Source: DATAZK01 sp965199805 (GTDB lineage: Bacteria > Actinomycetota > Actinomycetes > Frankiales > Frankiaceae). From it: a stretch of 64,000 nt of DNA. The DNA lies in assembly GCA_965199805.1 (NCBI GenBank), contig CBDATO010000001.1, forward strand, positions 1,798,001 through 1,862,000, given 5' to 3'. This document shows, piece by piece, positions 44,827 to 51,958 of this stretch. The notes beneath the pieces are model-generated. The model ran no database searches, was not told the DNA's origin, and saw only the letters and a list, made by a program, of their open reading frames with translations. The position numbers and the translations under genes were made by a program. Within the stretch, counting starts at the first letter, position 1. The number at the start of each line of letters is the position of its first letter.

Positions 44827-45660
44827 TCAGTCCCCCAGCTCGATCGGGGCGCCGACGAGCGCGCCGTACTCGATCCACGAGCCGTCGTAGTTCTTGCTGC
44901 CGGTGAGGCCGAGCAGCTCGTGCAGGACGAACCAGGTGTGCGCGCTGCGCTCCCCGATCCGGCAGTACGCGATCACGGGCTTGTCCGGTTCGGCCAGCAG
45001 GTCGGCGTACAGCTCGCGCAGCTCGGCGTCGGTCTTGAACGTGCCATCCTCGTGCGCCGCCCGCGACCACGGGATGTTCAGCGCGGTCGGGATGTGGCCG
45101 CCCTTCTGCCCCTGCTCCTGCGGCAGGTGGGCGGGGGCGGTGAGGCGACCCGAGTACTCCCCGGGCGAGCGCACGTCGATCAGGTGGGAGTGGCCGATCC
45201 CGGTGAGCACCTCGTCGCGGAACGCCCGGATGTCGGTGCGCTGCGGCCGGGCGACGTATTCGGTTCGCGGCCGCTGCGGCACCCCGGCGACCAGCGGCCG
45301 CGACTGCAGCTCCCACGCCTTGCGGCCGCCGTCGAGCAGCCTGACGTCGGCGTGGCCGTACAGCTTGAAGTACCAGTACGCGAACGCCGCGAACCAGTTG
45401 TTGTTGCCGCCGTACAGGACGACGGTGTCGTCGCTCGCGATCCCCTTGGCCGACATCAAGGCCTGGAAGGTCTCCGCGTCGATGAGGTCGTTCTGCACCG
45501 GCTGCCGGAGCTCGTCGGCCCAGTCGATGCGGATCGCCCCGCGGATGTGGTTGGTGTCGTAGACCGTGACGTCCTCGTCGACCTCGACGAAGACGACCTG
45601 GGGATCGTCGAGATGGGCCTCGGCCCAGTCGCCCCCGACGAGCACGTCGGCTCGGCTCAT
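44827..45660 (-). CDS. Thiosulfate sulfurtransferase (CysA/SseA type, two rhodanese domains)
   Basis: 277 residues: N-terminal inactive and C-terminal active rhodanese domains, the latter with CRIGERS loop near residue 232. Corresponds to Rv0815c/Rv3117. In mycobacteria such genes follow a Cys-rich leader peptide; the same is found here at 45733-45834, suggesting cysteine-responsive control. Moves sulfur from thiosulfate to an acceptor thiol. Confidence 0.92.
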   Translation of the reverse strand: MSRADVLVGGDWAEAHLDDPQVVFVEVDEDVTVYDTNHIRGAIRIDWADELRQPVQNDLIDAETFQALMSAKGIASDDTVVLYGGNNNWFAAFAYWYFKLYGHADVRLLDGGRKAWELQSRPLVAGVPQRPRTEYVARPQRTDIRAFRDEVLTGIGHSHLIDVRSPGEYSGRLTAPAHLPQEQGQKGGHIPTALNIPWSRAAHEDGTFKTDAELRELYADLLAEPDKPVIAYCRIGERSAHTWFVLHELLGLTGSKNYDGSWIEYGALVGAPIELGD

Positions 45661-45732
45661 CTGTCACTCCTGAAGACGTTGCGCAGCCCGCGGGGGGCGG
45701 CAGGAAGCTCGGCTGGTGCGGGCGAAGGCTCT

Positions 45733-45834
45733 CTACACGGATGCAGATCGGCGGCCGCGACACAGGCAGCTGCACGTGCGGCACAGGTCCACGGATCGAC
45801 GCTGGACGAGGCGCAGATCCGGGACAGGCAGCAT
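45733..45834 (-). CDS. Cysteine-rich leader peptide upstream of the sulfurtransferase gene
   Basis: 33 codons, ATG 45834 to TAG, 72 bases before the sulfurtransferase start and on the same strand. The peptide has RRSVDLCRTCSCLCRGRR with four cysteines in eight residues. This matches the actinobacterial leader type described upstream of MSMEG_5788-like sulfurtransferase genes, where ribosome stalling at Cys codons changes downstream expression. No strong ribosome site is visible, which could mean a leaderless transcript. Confidence 0.75.
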   Translation of the reverse strand: MLPVPDLRLVQRRSVDLCRTCSCLCRGRRSASV

Positions 45835-45858
45835 GGCGCAGCCGAGCTTAGCCTTCGC

Positions 45859-46608
45859 TCAGCCGGCGGGGGTGCGCAAGGTCAGACCGTCGGCCGACGC
45901 ATCGATCACGACCCCGGTCCGAGTGACCGTCGCCCGCTCCAGAGTGATGCCGAAGGGCAGCTGCGAGATCGGCAGCCGGATGGTGAAGAACTGGCTGACC
46001 AGGTCGCGTACGGCGGCGCCACCGGGTACCCCCGCCAACGCCGAGTCGAGCGAGATCGGCTCCAGGGTGAGGGAGCTGCCGCCCACCCTCACCCGGGCGT
46101 CGACGGTCAGCGAGACCCGGGGCGGGACCGGCAGCGTGCCGGTCAGCTTCAGGGTGCCGTCGGTGCCCGAGACGGTGACCACCTGGCCGGTGAGCCGGGT
46201 GCGCAGGTAGGCGTTCAGGTGGTCGTAGGAGATCGTCACGCGCGCGTCGGTGCGGTCGACGGGCACCTCGCTCACCGAGCCGGAGAGCGCCTTGCCGAGC
46301 GGCACCCTGACCCCGCGCGCCTGGACGGTGAGCAGGTCGACGGTGAGTCCCTGCTGGGCGTAATTGCGCACGGTGACGTCGAGCCGGTCGTAACGGCCGC
46401 CGATGACCTGGGTGAGGAACGGGAAGCCCTTGATCGACACGCTGGGCTTGCGGTCCAGGCCCTGCGACTCGCGTACCCGGCTCGCGATCTGGTCGTCGGC
46501 GACGAGCACGGCGATGCGGTCGAGACCGATCAGCACGGCCACCAGTACGACGAAGATGATCAGCGCCTTGCGCACGGGCGGGCTACCCCGCCCCGCCGGC
46601 GATGACAC
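45859..46608 (-). CDS. LmeA-like phospholipid-binding protein (DUF2993)
   Basis: 249 residues: short cytoplasmic N-terminus, one membrane anchor or signal segment (about 13-35), then the DUF2993 domain (VSIKGFPFLTQVIGGRYDRL). In mycobacteria LmeA (Rv0817c) supports lipomannan elongation in the periplasm; a similar envelope role is likely. Its start overlaps the preceding gene by 26 bases. Confidence 0.82.
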   Translation of the reverse strand: MSSPAGRGSPPVRKALIIFVVLVAVLIGLDRIAVLVADDQIASRVRESQGLDRKPSVSIKGFPFLTQVIGGRYDRLDVTVRNYAQQGLTVDLLTVQARGVRVPLGKALSGSVSEVPVDRTDARVTISYDHLNAYLRTRLTGQVVTVSGTDGTLKLTGTLPVPPRVSLTVDARVRVGGSSLTLEPISLDSALAGVPGGAAVRDLVSQFFTIRLPISQLPFGITLERATVTRTGVVIDASADGLTLRTPAG

Positions 46609-47410
46609 GGCCCGCCAGGTACGCGATCGGCGAGGCGAGGGCGAGCGGCACCAGTGCCACGACCGCCGGCAGCACGAACGGCTGCGCGGCCGACGGCGCG
46701 GGGTCGGCCGGGCGCGCGATCAGGCCGAGCACCCGGTCGGCGAGCAGCGCGGCGCCGCACGCCCCGGCCCCGACGCCCAGCGCGTCGCCGACGCCGAGTC
46801 CGCCGTCCGGCAGCCCGCACAGCAGGGCCACCACGAGACCGGCACCCAGGGCCAGCAGCCGGCGTACGCCGTCGGCGCCCACGTCGGTCGACCGGCCGGG
46901 CAGCAGCCGCGCGACCAGCCCCGCCACCCCGCCGGCCAGCAGCCCGGTCCGGATCACCGTGTCACCCGCCGCGAGCTCACGCAGCGGCAGCAGCAGGCCG
47001 AGCCCGCACGCGAGCACGACCGCGCTCACCCCGGCGCAGATGGCGCCCGTCACCGAGCGCGGGTCGCGACGCAGGAGCTGGTGGAAGAGCAGCACGATCA
47101 CGCTCACGCCGACGACCCCGGCGATCGAGCCGGCGGTGGCCGATCGGGTACGGAGCAGCACCACGTCGGCCCCGACCACCGCGGCGCCGACCAGCAGCGC
47201 CGCGTCGGGCTGCATGCGGAAGAGGACGAACCAGGCGAGCACGAGCGCCAGCTGGACGGCGATCACGGCCACGGCGAGGCCCGGCCGGCCGGCGGCGTCG
47301 CCCCCGACCAGCGCGGCGACAGCGACGACGAGTACGGCGGACGCCGCATGCCGTACGGCGAGCGGCTCCGGCTGCACTCGGGCGGTCGGCGAGGCGGCCG
47401 TCCCGCTCAC
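46583..47410 (-). CDS. Polytopic membrane protein, function unknown
   Basis: 275 residues, mostly hydrophobic, about eight membrane helices, Ala/Gly/Val/Leu-rich. No motif that I can name. Between the hydrolase/MoaD gene (GTGA overlap) and LmeA. The conserved position with GlnR and LmeA suggests an envelope role. Confidence 0.65.
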   Translation of the reverse strand: MSGTAASPTARVQPEPLAVRHAASAVLVVAVAALVGGDAAGRPGLAVAVIAVQLALVLAWFVLFRMQPDAALLVGAAVVGADVVLLRTRSATAGSIAGVVGVSVIVLLFHQLLRRDPRSVTGAICAGVSAVVLACGLGLLLPLRELAAGDTVIRTGLLAGGVAGLVARLLPGRSTDVGADGVRRLLALGAGLVVALLCGLPDGGLGVGDALGVGAGACGAALLADRVLGLIARPADPAPSAAQPFVLPAVVALVPLALASPIAYLAGRVIAGGAG

Positions 47411-48426
47411 GCGCCACCCGCGAACGGCGGCAGGATCTCGACGACCACCGGCGCGGTGCCGGCAGGCAGCACGTGATCGGTGGCGGCGGCGCGCTGCACG
47501 GGGGTGCCGTCGACAAGGTAGGAGCAGATGCCGAGCAGTCGCTCGAGCTCACCGCCGTGGAGCCGGACGGCAGCCTCCAGCACCTCGCCCAGCGTCGCCC
47601 CGGACAGCTCCTCGGAGGCGCAGCCGGCAGCGTCACGGGCAGCCGCCCAATAACGCACCGTAACCGTGCGCGTACTCGCCACCCGCCCATTGTCCGCCAA
47701 GGAGACGGCGGCCACGGCGATCCGGTGCAGGAGATCGTCGCTCGCGCCTTCCTCGGCATGACCGAAGCCCTGCTCCGCCCACAGCTGGACGGGGCCGGCG
47801 CCGCTGCCGGCGAGCGCGTCGCCGTGCCCCGCCGTCAGGTAGTGGTCGCTGTCGCCCTGCACCACGAGGCGCGGCACCGCGATCCGGGCGGCCGCCTCGA
47901 GCGGCGAGAGCGCGTCGTCGGTCCATCCGGCCGGGTCGACCCGCACGGCGAAGGCGCGGCGGGCCACGATCCGACCCACCGGGTTCATGACGAGGAAACG
48001 CAGCCGTCGCACGGGCTTGGTGTCGGTGATGTGCCAGACGCTGCCGGTGCTGACCGACACGACGGCGTCGACCGGGGCGCCCAACCGGTGGCCGTGGACG
48101 TCCTCGCCCACGAGCGCGGCATGCCGCAGCACGGCGGACCCGCCCATCGAGAAACCGATAGTGACCACCCGGCGGTAGCCGAGCGAGCGGGCCCGGGCGA
48201 CGGCGGCGTCGATGTCGAGCACCTCGCGGTCGGACATCGTCGATCGGCCGCCGGAGAGCCCGTGACCGCGAAGATCGACCTGGATCACATCCGCGTGTTC
48301 GACGAAGGCCGCGATCGCCCGGCGCACCCCGGGCTTGTGGGCGCCGCCGGAGAACCCCGGGGCGATCACCAAGGCGACACGATCGGGCAGGTCAGCGTGG
48401 GGGCTCGCGACGCGTCCACCCGGCAC
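47407..48426 (-). CDS. Alpha/beta hydrolase fused to a MoaD/ThiS-like domain, probably frameshifted at its 5' end
   Basis: 339 residues in one frame. Residues about 10-240 are an alpha/beta hydrolase (LRGHGLSGG, nucleophile serine in VTIGFSMGGSAVL, FGHAEEGA near the His). From about 250 it reads as a MoaD/ThiS protein (TVTVRYWAAARDAAG) ending LPPFAGGA, which would need trimming to expose a GG terminus. These are normally two genes. The conserved start of the hydrolase lies in another frame upstream (48392-48502), so this GTG is probably not the original start. Confidence 0.7.
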   Translation of the reverse strand: MPGGRVASPHADLPDRVALVIAPGFSGGAHKPGVRRAIAAFVEHADVIQVDLRGHGLSGGRSTMSDREVLDIDAAVARARSLGYRRVVTIGFSMGGSAVLRHAALVGEDVHGHRLGAPVDAVVSVSTGSVWHITDTKPVRRLRFLVMNPVGRIVARRAFAVRVDPAGWTDDALSPLEAAARIAVPRLVVQGDSDHYLTAGHGDALAGSGAGPVQLWAEQGFGHAEEGASDDLLHRIAVAAVSLADNGRVASTRTVTVRYWAAARDAAGCASEELSGATLGEVLEAAVRLHGGELERLLGICSYLVDGTPVQRAAATDHVLPAGTAPVVVEILPPFAGGA

Positions 48427-48502
48427 GCAACCGGACCCCGTCGGCGGTGCGCAACGAGAGCTCCGAGGAGTGCGTCCCGGCGGGGTCCGACGACGGATTC
48501 AC
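48392..48502 (-). pseudogene. Out-of-frame 5' part of the hydrolase gene
   Basis: GTG 48502, with GAGG upstream, encodes NPSSDPAGTHSSELSLRTAD then GVRLRA, a typical beginning for this hydrolase family, but stops after 36 codons. Deleting one G in the GGG run near 48420 would join it in frame to the main ORF as VRLRAGGRVASPHADL. Either a real frameshift or a sequencing error. Confidence 0.65.
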
Positions 48503-48624
48503 GCGTGCCTCGGGGGCCGCGGCGGGCTAACACTTGATTGCGAACGCATGACGTCGTCTATTGTGAGGTTTCATCGGGTCGACGACGCCCCGTCCTGTTG
48601 TTCCTTCGACAGACGAGGTGTCGC

Positions 48625-49377
48625 ATGGCAGTCGTCCTCATTCTCACCGCCTCCCCCGGAGGCGCCGCTGAGGTGCTCCCCGGTCTCTCCCTTCTTCCGC
48701 ATGACGTGCGCGTCGCCATGCCCGAGCCGTCGGCCCTACTCGACGCCCCGGCCGTCGACGCCGTGCTGATCGACGCCCGCCGCGATCTCGCCGGCGCCCG
48801 CGGCCTCGCCCGGCTGCTGCGCACCACCGGCCTGTCCGCGCCGATGCTCGCCGTCGTCACGGAGGGTGGCCTCGTCGCGGTCGCCCCCGACTGGGGCCTG
48901 TCCGACGTCGTGCTCGACGCCGCCAGCCCGGCCGAGGTCGACGCCCGGCTCCGGCTCGCCGCCGGTCGCGCCGCCGCTCCCGCCCGTGGCGCGGCTGCCA
49001 ACGAGGGCGCCGTCTCCGTCGGCGACCTGGTGATCGACGAGGTGATGTACTCGGCGCGGCTGCGCAAGCGGTCCCTCGAGCTCACGTTCAAGGAGTTCGA
49101 GCTCCTCAAGTTCCTGGCGCAGCACCCGGGCCGGGTCTTCACCCGCGCCCAGCTGCTCCAGGAGGTCTGGGGCTACGACTACTACGGGGGCACCCGCACC
49201 GTCGACGTCCACGTGCGGCGCCTGCGGGCCAAGCTCGGCACCGAGCACGAGCAGCTGATCGGCACCGTGCGCCACGTCGGCTACAAGTTCGTCGCTCCCC
49301 CGGCCGGCTCGTCCGGCGGCAGCGGGCTGTCGTCCTCGAGCGTCGGCCTCGGCTCCAGCGTGGTGCTCCCCGTCTGA
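48625..49377 (+). CDS. glnR: GlnR, orphan OmpR-type nitrogen regulator
   Basis: 250 residues from ATG 48625 (GAGGTG ahead). Atypical receiver domain (SALLDAPAVDAVLIDARRDL, LAVVTEGGLVAVAPDWGL) and OmpR winged helix (LTFKEFELLKFLAQHPGRVF, WGYDYYGGTRTVDVHVRRLR). Sequence pattern is that of Streptomyces and mycobacterial GlnR (Rv0818), which regulates glutamine synthetase, ammonium uptake and nitrate use without a partner kinase. A Ser/Gly-rich tail follows. mshD lies 19 bases downstream. Confidence 0.93.
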   Translation: MAVVLILTASPGGAAEVLPGLSLLPHDVRVAMPEPSALLDAPAVDAVLIDARRDLAGARGLARLLRTTGLSAPMLAVVTEGGLVAVAPDWGLSDVVLDAASPAEVDARLRLAAGRAAAPARGAAANEGAVSVGDLVIDEVMYSARLRKRSLELTFKEFELLKFLAQHPGRVFTRAQLLQEVWGYDYYGGTRTVDVHVRRLRAKLGTEHEQLIGTVRHVGYKFVAPPAGSSGGSGLSSSSVGLGSSVVLPV

Positions 49378-49396
49378 GGCGCTAGCGTGCCGGAGC

Positions 49397-50311
49397 GTGA
49401 CCCCCTCCGGCACCGCACTTCCTCTCGACACCACGCCGGCGCTGACCGCGGATGACGTCGCCGGCGTTCGCGCGCTGGCCGACCGGGCCGCGGCCGCCGA
49501 CGGGGTGCCCCAGCTGTCGGAGCAGACGCTGCTGCAGCTGGACGACCCCGCAGCGACGGTCACCCACCTGCTGGTGCGGCCGGCCGCGGCCGGGGCGCCG
49601 GTCGGCTATGCCCAGCTGGACGGCAGCGCGGCCGACGGGGCCACGGCCGAGCTGATCGTCGATCCGCACCTGCGCCGGCAGGGGATCGGCGGCCGCCTGC
49701 TCGCCGCCGTCGAGGACGCGGCCGCCGCGGAGCTGCAGGTGTGGGCGCACGGCGACACGGAGGCCGCGCGCCGCCTCGCCGCCCGGCGCGGTTACGTGCG
49801 CTCCCGGGTGCTGCTGCAGCTGCGCCGGTCCCTCGACGCCGCGCTGCCCGACCCGGTGTGGGCGGACGGCGTACGCGTGCGCACCTTCGAGACCGGCCGC
49901 GACGAGCAGGCCTGGCTGGACGTCAACAACGCCGCCTTCGCCACCCATCCGGAGCAGGGCGGCTGGACGCTGCACGACGTCGCGCAGCGCGAGCAGCTCG
50001 ACTGGTTCGACCCGGCCGGCGTCTTCCTCGCCGAGCGCGCCGGTGAGCTGGTCGGCTTCCACTGGACCAAGGTCCACCACGAGGAGCGGCCCCCGATCGG
50101 CGAGGTCTACATCGTCGGCGTGCGCCCGCAGGACGGCGGGCAGGGGCTCGGCCGGGCCCTCACCCTCGCCGGCCTGCACCACCTGCGTGGCCGGGGTCTC
50201 GCCGACGTGCTGCTCTACGTCGACGAGGACAACGTGCCGGCGGTCAAGACGTACGAGCGGCTCGGCTTCACCCGCTATGCCACCGACGTGCAGTACCTGC
50301 TGCAGCGCTGA
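49397..50311 (+). CDS. mshD: Mycothiol acetyltransferase (mycothiol synthase)
   Basis: Last step of mycothiol synthesis: acetyl-CoA plus Cys-GlcN-Ins. 304 residues, two GNAT domains; acetyl-CoA motifs LRRQGIGGRLLAAVEDAA and VRPQDGGQGLGRALTLAGL; C-terminal NVPAVKTYERLGFTRY. GTG start. In M. tuberculosis Rv0819 also follows glnR. Confidence 0.95.
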   Translation: MTPSGTALPLDTTPALTADDVAGVRALADRAAAADGVPQLSEQTLLQLDDPAATVTHLLVRPAAAGAPVGYAQLDGSAADGATAELIVDPHLRRQGIGGRLLAAVEDAAAAELQVWAHGDTEAARRLAARRGYVRSRVLLQLRRSLDAALPDPVWADGVRVRTFETGRDEQAWLDVNNAAFATHPEQGGWTLHDVAQREQLDWFDPAGVFLAERAGELVGFHWTKVHHEERPPIGEVYIVGVRPQDGGQGLGRALTLAGLHHLRGRGLADVLLYVDEDNVPAVKTYERLGFTRYATDVQYLLQR

Positions 50312-50491
50312 CCCGGCCCGATCCGCCGGTGTGAGCCGGTGTGCACGGCGTGTGACGCAGGATCCGCAACACGCCGCAGCTCAACGAATGCCGGGGCACG
50401 GCCGACCTTTACCGTGACCGGGTTCGCGGCCGTGTGGCCGCCTTCCCCGCTGTTCGAGACCGGTTGCCGACCGCCCCGCCGAGGAGACTCC

Positions 50492-51769
50492 TTGCTTCCA
50501 CGCCGACGCGTACGCCGTCGCCGGGTGGCTGCTGCCGCGATCGCGCTGGTCGTGCCCGCTCTGCTCGTGACGAGCATCGGCAGCCCGGCGTTCGCGACCA
50601 CAGACGAGGAGAAGCTCTCGCAGCTGCAGAAGCAGTCGTCCGCCGCCGCCTCCGACATCGGCGTCCGTGACGCCGCGGCCCAGCAGGCCGCGCTCGCCCT
50701 GCTGAAGATCCAGTCACAGGTCACGGCGGCCCAGACCTCGCTGCAGACCGCGAACGACGACCTGCGCACCGCCCGCTCCCAGCTCGATCAGAAGCGCGGC
50801 GACCTCGCCCGCGCCCAGACCGCCGAGCGCAAGGCGGAGACCGAGCTCGCGGTCGCGACCCGCCGCTACGACAAGGCCCGCACCGAGCTGCGCGGGATGC
50901 TGCGCAGCGCGTACGAGGAGGGCGTGGGCGGCGATCTCGACGCGCTCATGCAGGGCGGCACGCCCGACGAGCTCGCCGACCGGGTGGGCCTGCTGGAGCG
51001 CGTCTCCGAGACCCGCAACGAGCGGCTCGAGGTGCTGGGCACCGCGCGCAGCGAGATGACGCGCAAGCAGCAGGAGCTCTCGGCGCTGCGCGACCGGGCC
51101 CAGACCGCCGTCGTGGCGGCCGACGACCAGGTGGACGAGGTGGCGCGGGCCCAGGAGACCGCCGAGAGCGCCGCGACCCGCCTCGTGGCGCTGCAGCGTG
51201 ACCAGGAATCGGCCACCAAGACGGCGAAGACCGCAGCGGCCGCGGCCCACCAGCGCTACGAGACGCTGCAGACCGCGTCGGCCCGGCTCGAGAAGCAGCT
51301 CGCCGACCGCGCGGCCGCGGAGCGCTCCGTCACGTCGGTGCCCCTGTCCACCGGCAAGCTCGGCCCCAAGAGCAAGGGTGGCCTGGTCATGCCGGTCACC
51401 GGCACGTTCACCTCAGGCTTCGGCTACCGCAGCGACCCCTTCGGCCTCGGCCGCACCTTCCACGCCGGCCAAGACATCTCCGCCCCGACCGGCACGCCGA
51501 TCATCGCCGCGACCGCAGGCAGCGTCGCCATCGTCGAGACCCCCGACCAGAGCGGCGGCTACGGCAACTACACCTGCATCGACCGCGGCGCGGGTTTCGC
51601 CACCTGCTACGCGCACCAGTCGGTGGTCTTCGTCAAGGTCGGCCAGATCGTGGCTCAGGGACAGACCATCGGCCTGGTCGGCAGCACCGGCGCCTCGACG
51701 GGGCCTCACCTGCACTTCGAGGTACGGCTGAACGGCACCCCGGTCGACCCGGACCCCTACCTGCCCTGA
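50492..51769 (+). CDS. Secreted coiled-coil M23 (LytM) peptidoglycan peptidase
   Basis: 425 residues from a TTG with GAGGAG five bases ahead. Signal peptide (RRRVAAAAIALVVPALLVTS, cleavage after SPAFA), a coiled coil of about 230 residues, and a C-terminal LytM domain with metal residues in FHAGQDISAPTG and HLHFEV. The layout is that of EnvC/RipA-type regulators or hydrolases that cut peptide cross-links during growth or division. The metal-binding set is complete, so it should be active. Confidence 0.88.
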   Translation: MLPRRRVRRRRVAAAAIALVVPALLVTSIGSPAFATTDEEKLSQLQKQSSAAASDIGVRDAAAQQAALALLKIQSQVTAAQTSLQTANDDLRTARSQLDQKRGDLARAQTAERKAETELAVATRRYDKARTELRGMLRSAYEEGVGGDLDALMQGGTPDELADRVGLLERVSETRNERLEVLGTARSEMTRKQQELSALRDRAQTAVVAADDQVDEVARAQETAESAATRLVALQRDQESATKTAKTAAAAAHQRYETLQTASARLEKQLADRAAAERSVTSVPLSTGKLGPKSKGGLVMPVTGTFTSGFGYRSDPFGLGRTFHAGQDISAPTGTPIIAATAGSVAIVETPDQSGGYGNYTCIDRGAGFATCYAHQSVVFVKVGQIVAQGQTIGLVGSTGASTGPHLHFEVRLNGTPVDPDPYLP

Positions 51770-51786
51770 CGGCGGCCCCGGGTGGG

Positions 51787-51939
51787 CTAGAGCGGAGGCG
51801 GCGGGCTCGGTGGGCCGCTCGGGCCTCCGGGTGCGGGCGGGCCCGGCGGCATCGGCGCGGGGCTGGGCGGACCCGGGTCGGGCGACGGCAGCCCGGGGTC
51901 GGGCGGCTGCGGCGGGAGTGTGGCCGTGACGGTCCTCAT
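51787..51939 (-). CDS. Short proline-rich ORF
   Basis: 50 codons from an ATG 19 bases after the ABC transporter gene; nearly all Pro, Gly, Ser and Ala after MRTVTATLPPQPPDPG. It could be a genuine small protein or low-complexity chance in GC-rich sequence. No ribosome site is evident. Confidence 0.25.
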   Translation of the reverse strand: MRTVTATLPPQPPDPGLPSPDPGPPSPAPMPPGPPAPGGPSGPPSPPPPL

Positions 51940-51958
51940 ACGAGCCGGTCTACCCCGT

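Noticed and set aside
50312..50491. Possible c-di-AMP riboswitch ahead of the M23 peptidase
   Set aside because: This class often precedes actinobacterial cell-wall hydrolases, but I could not find its conserved blocks such as GGGGGA and GGGGTGAATC.
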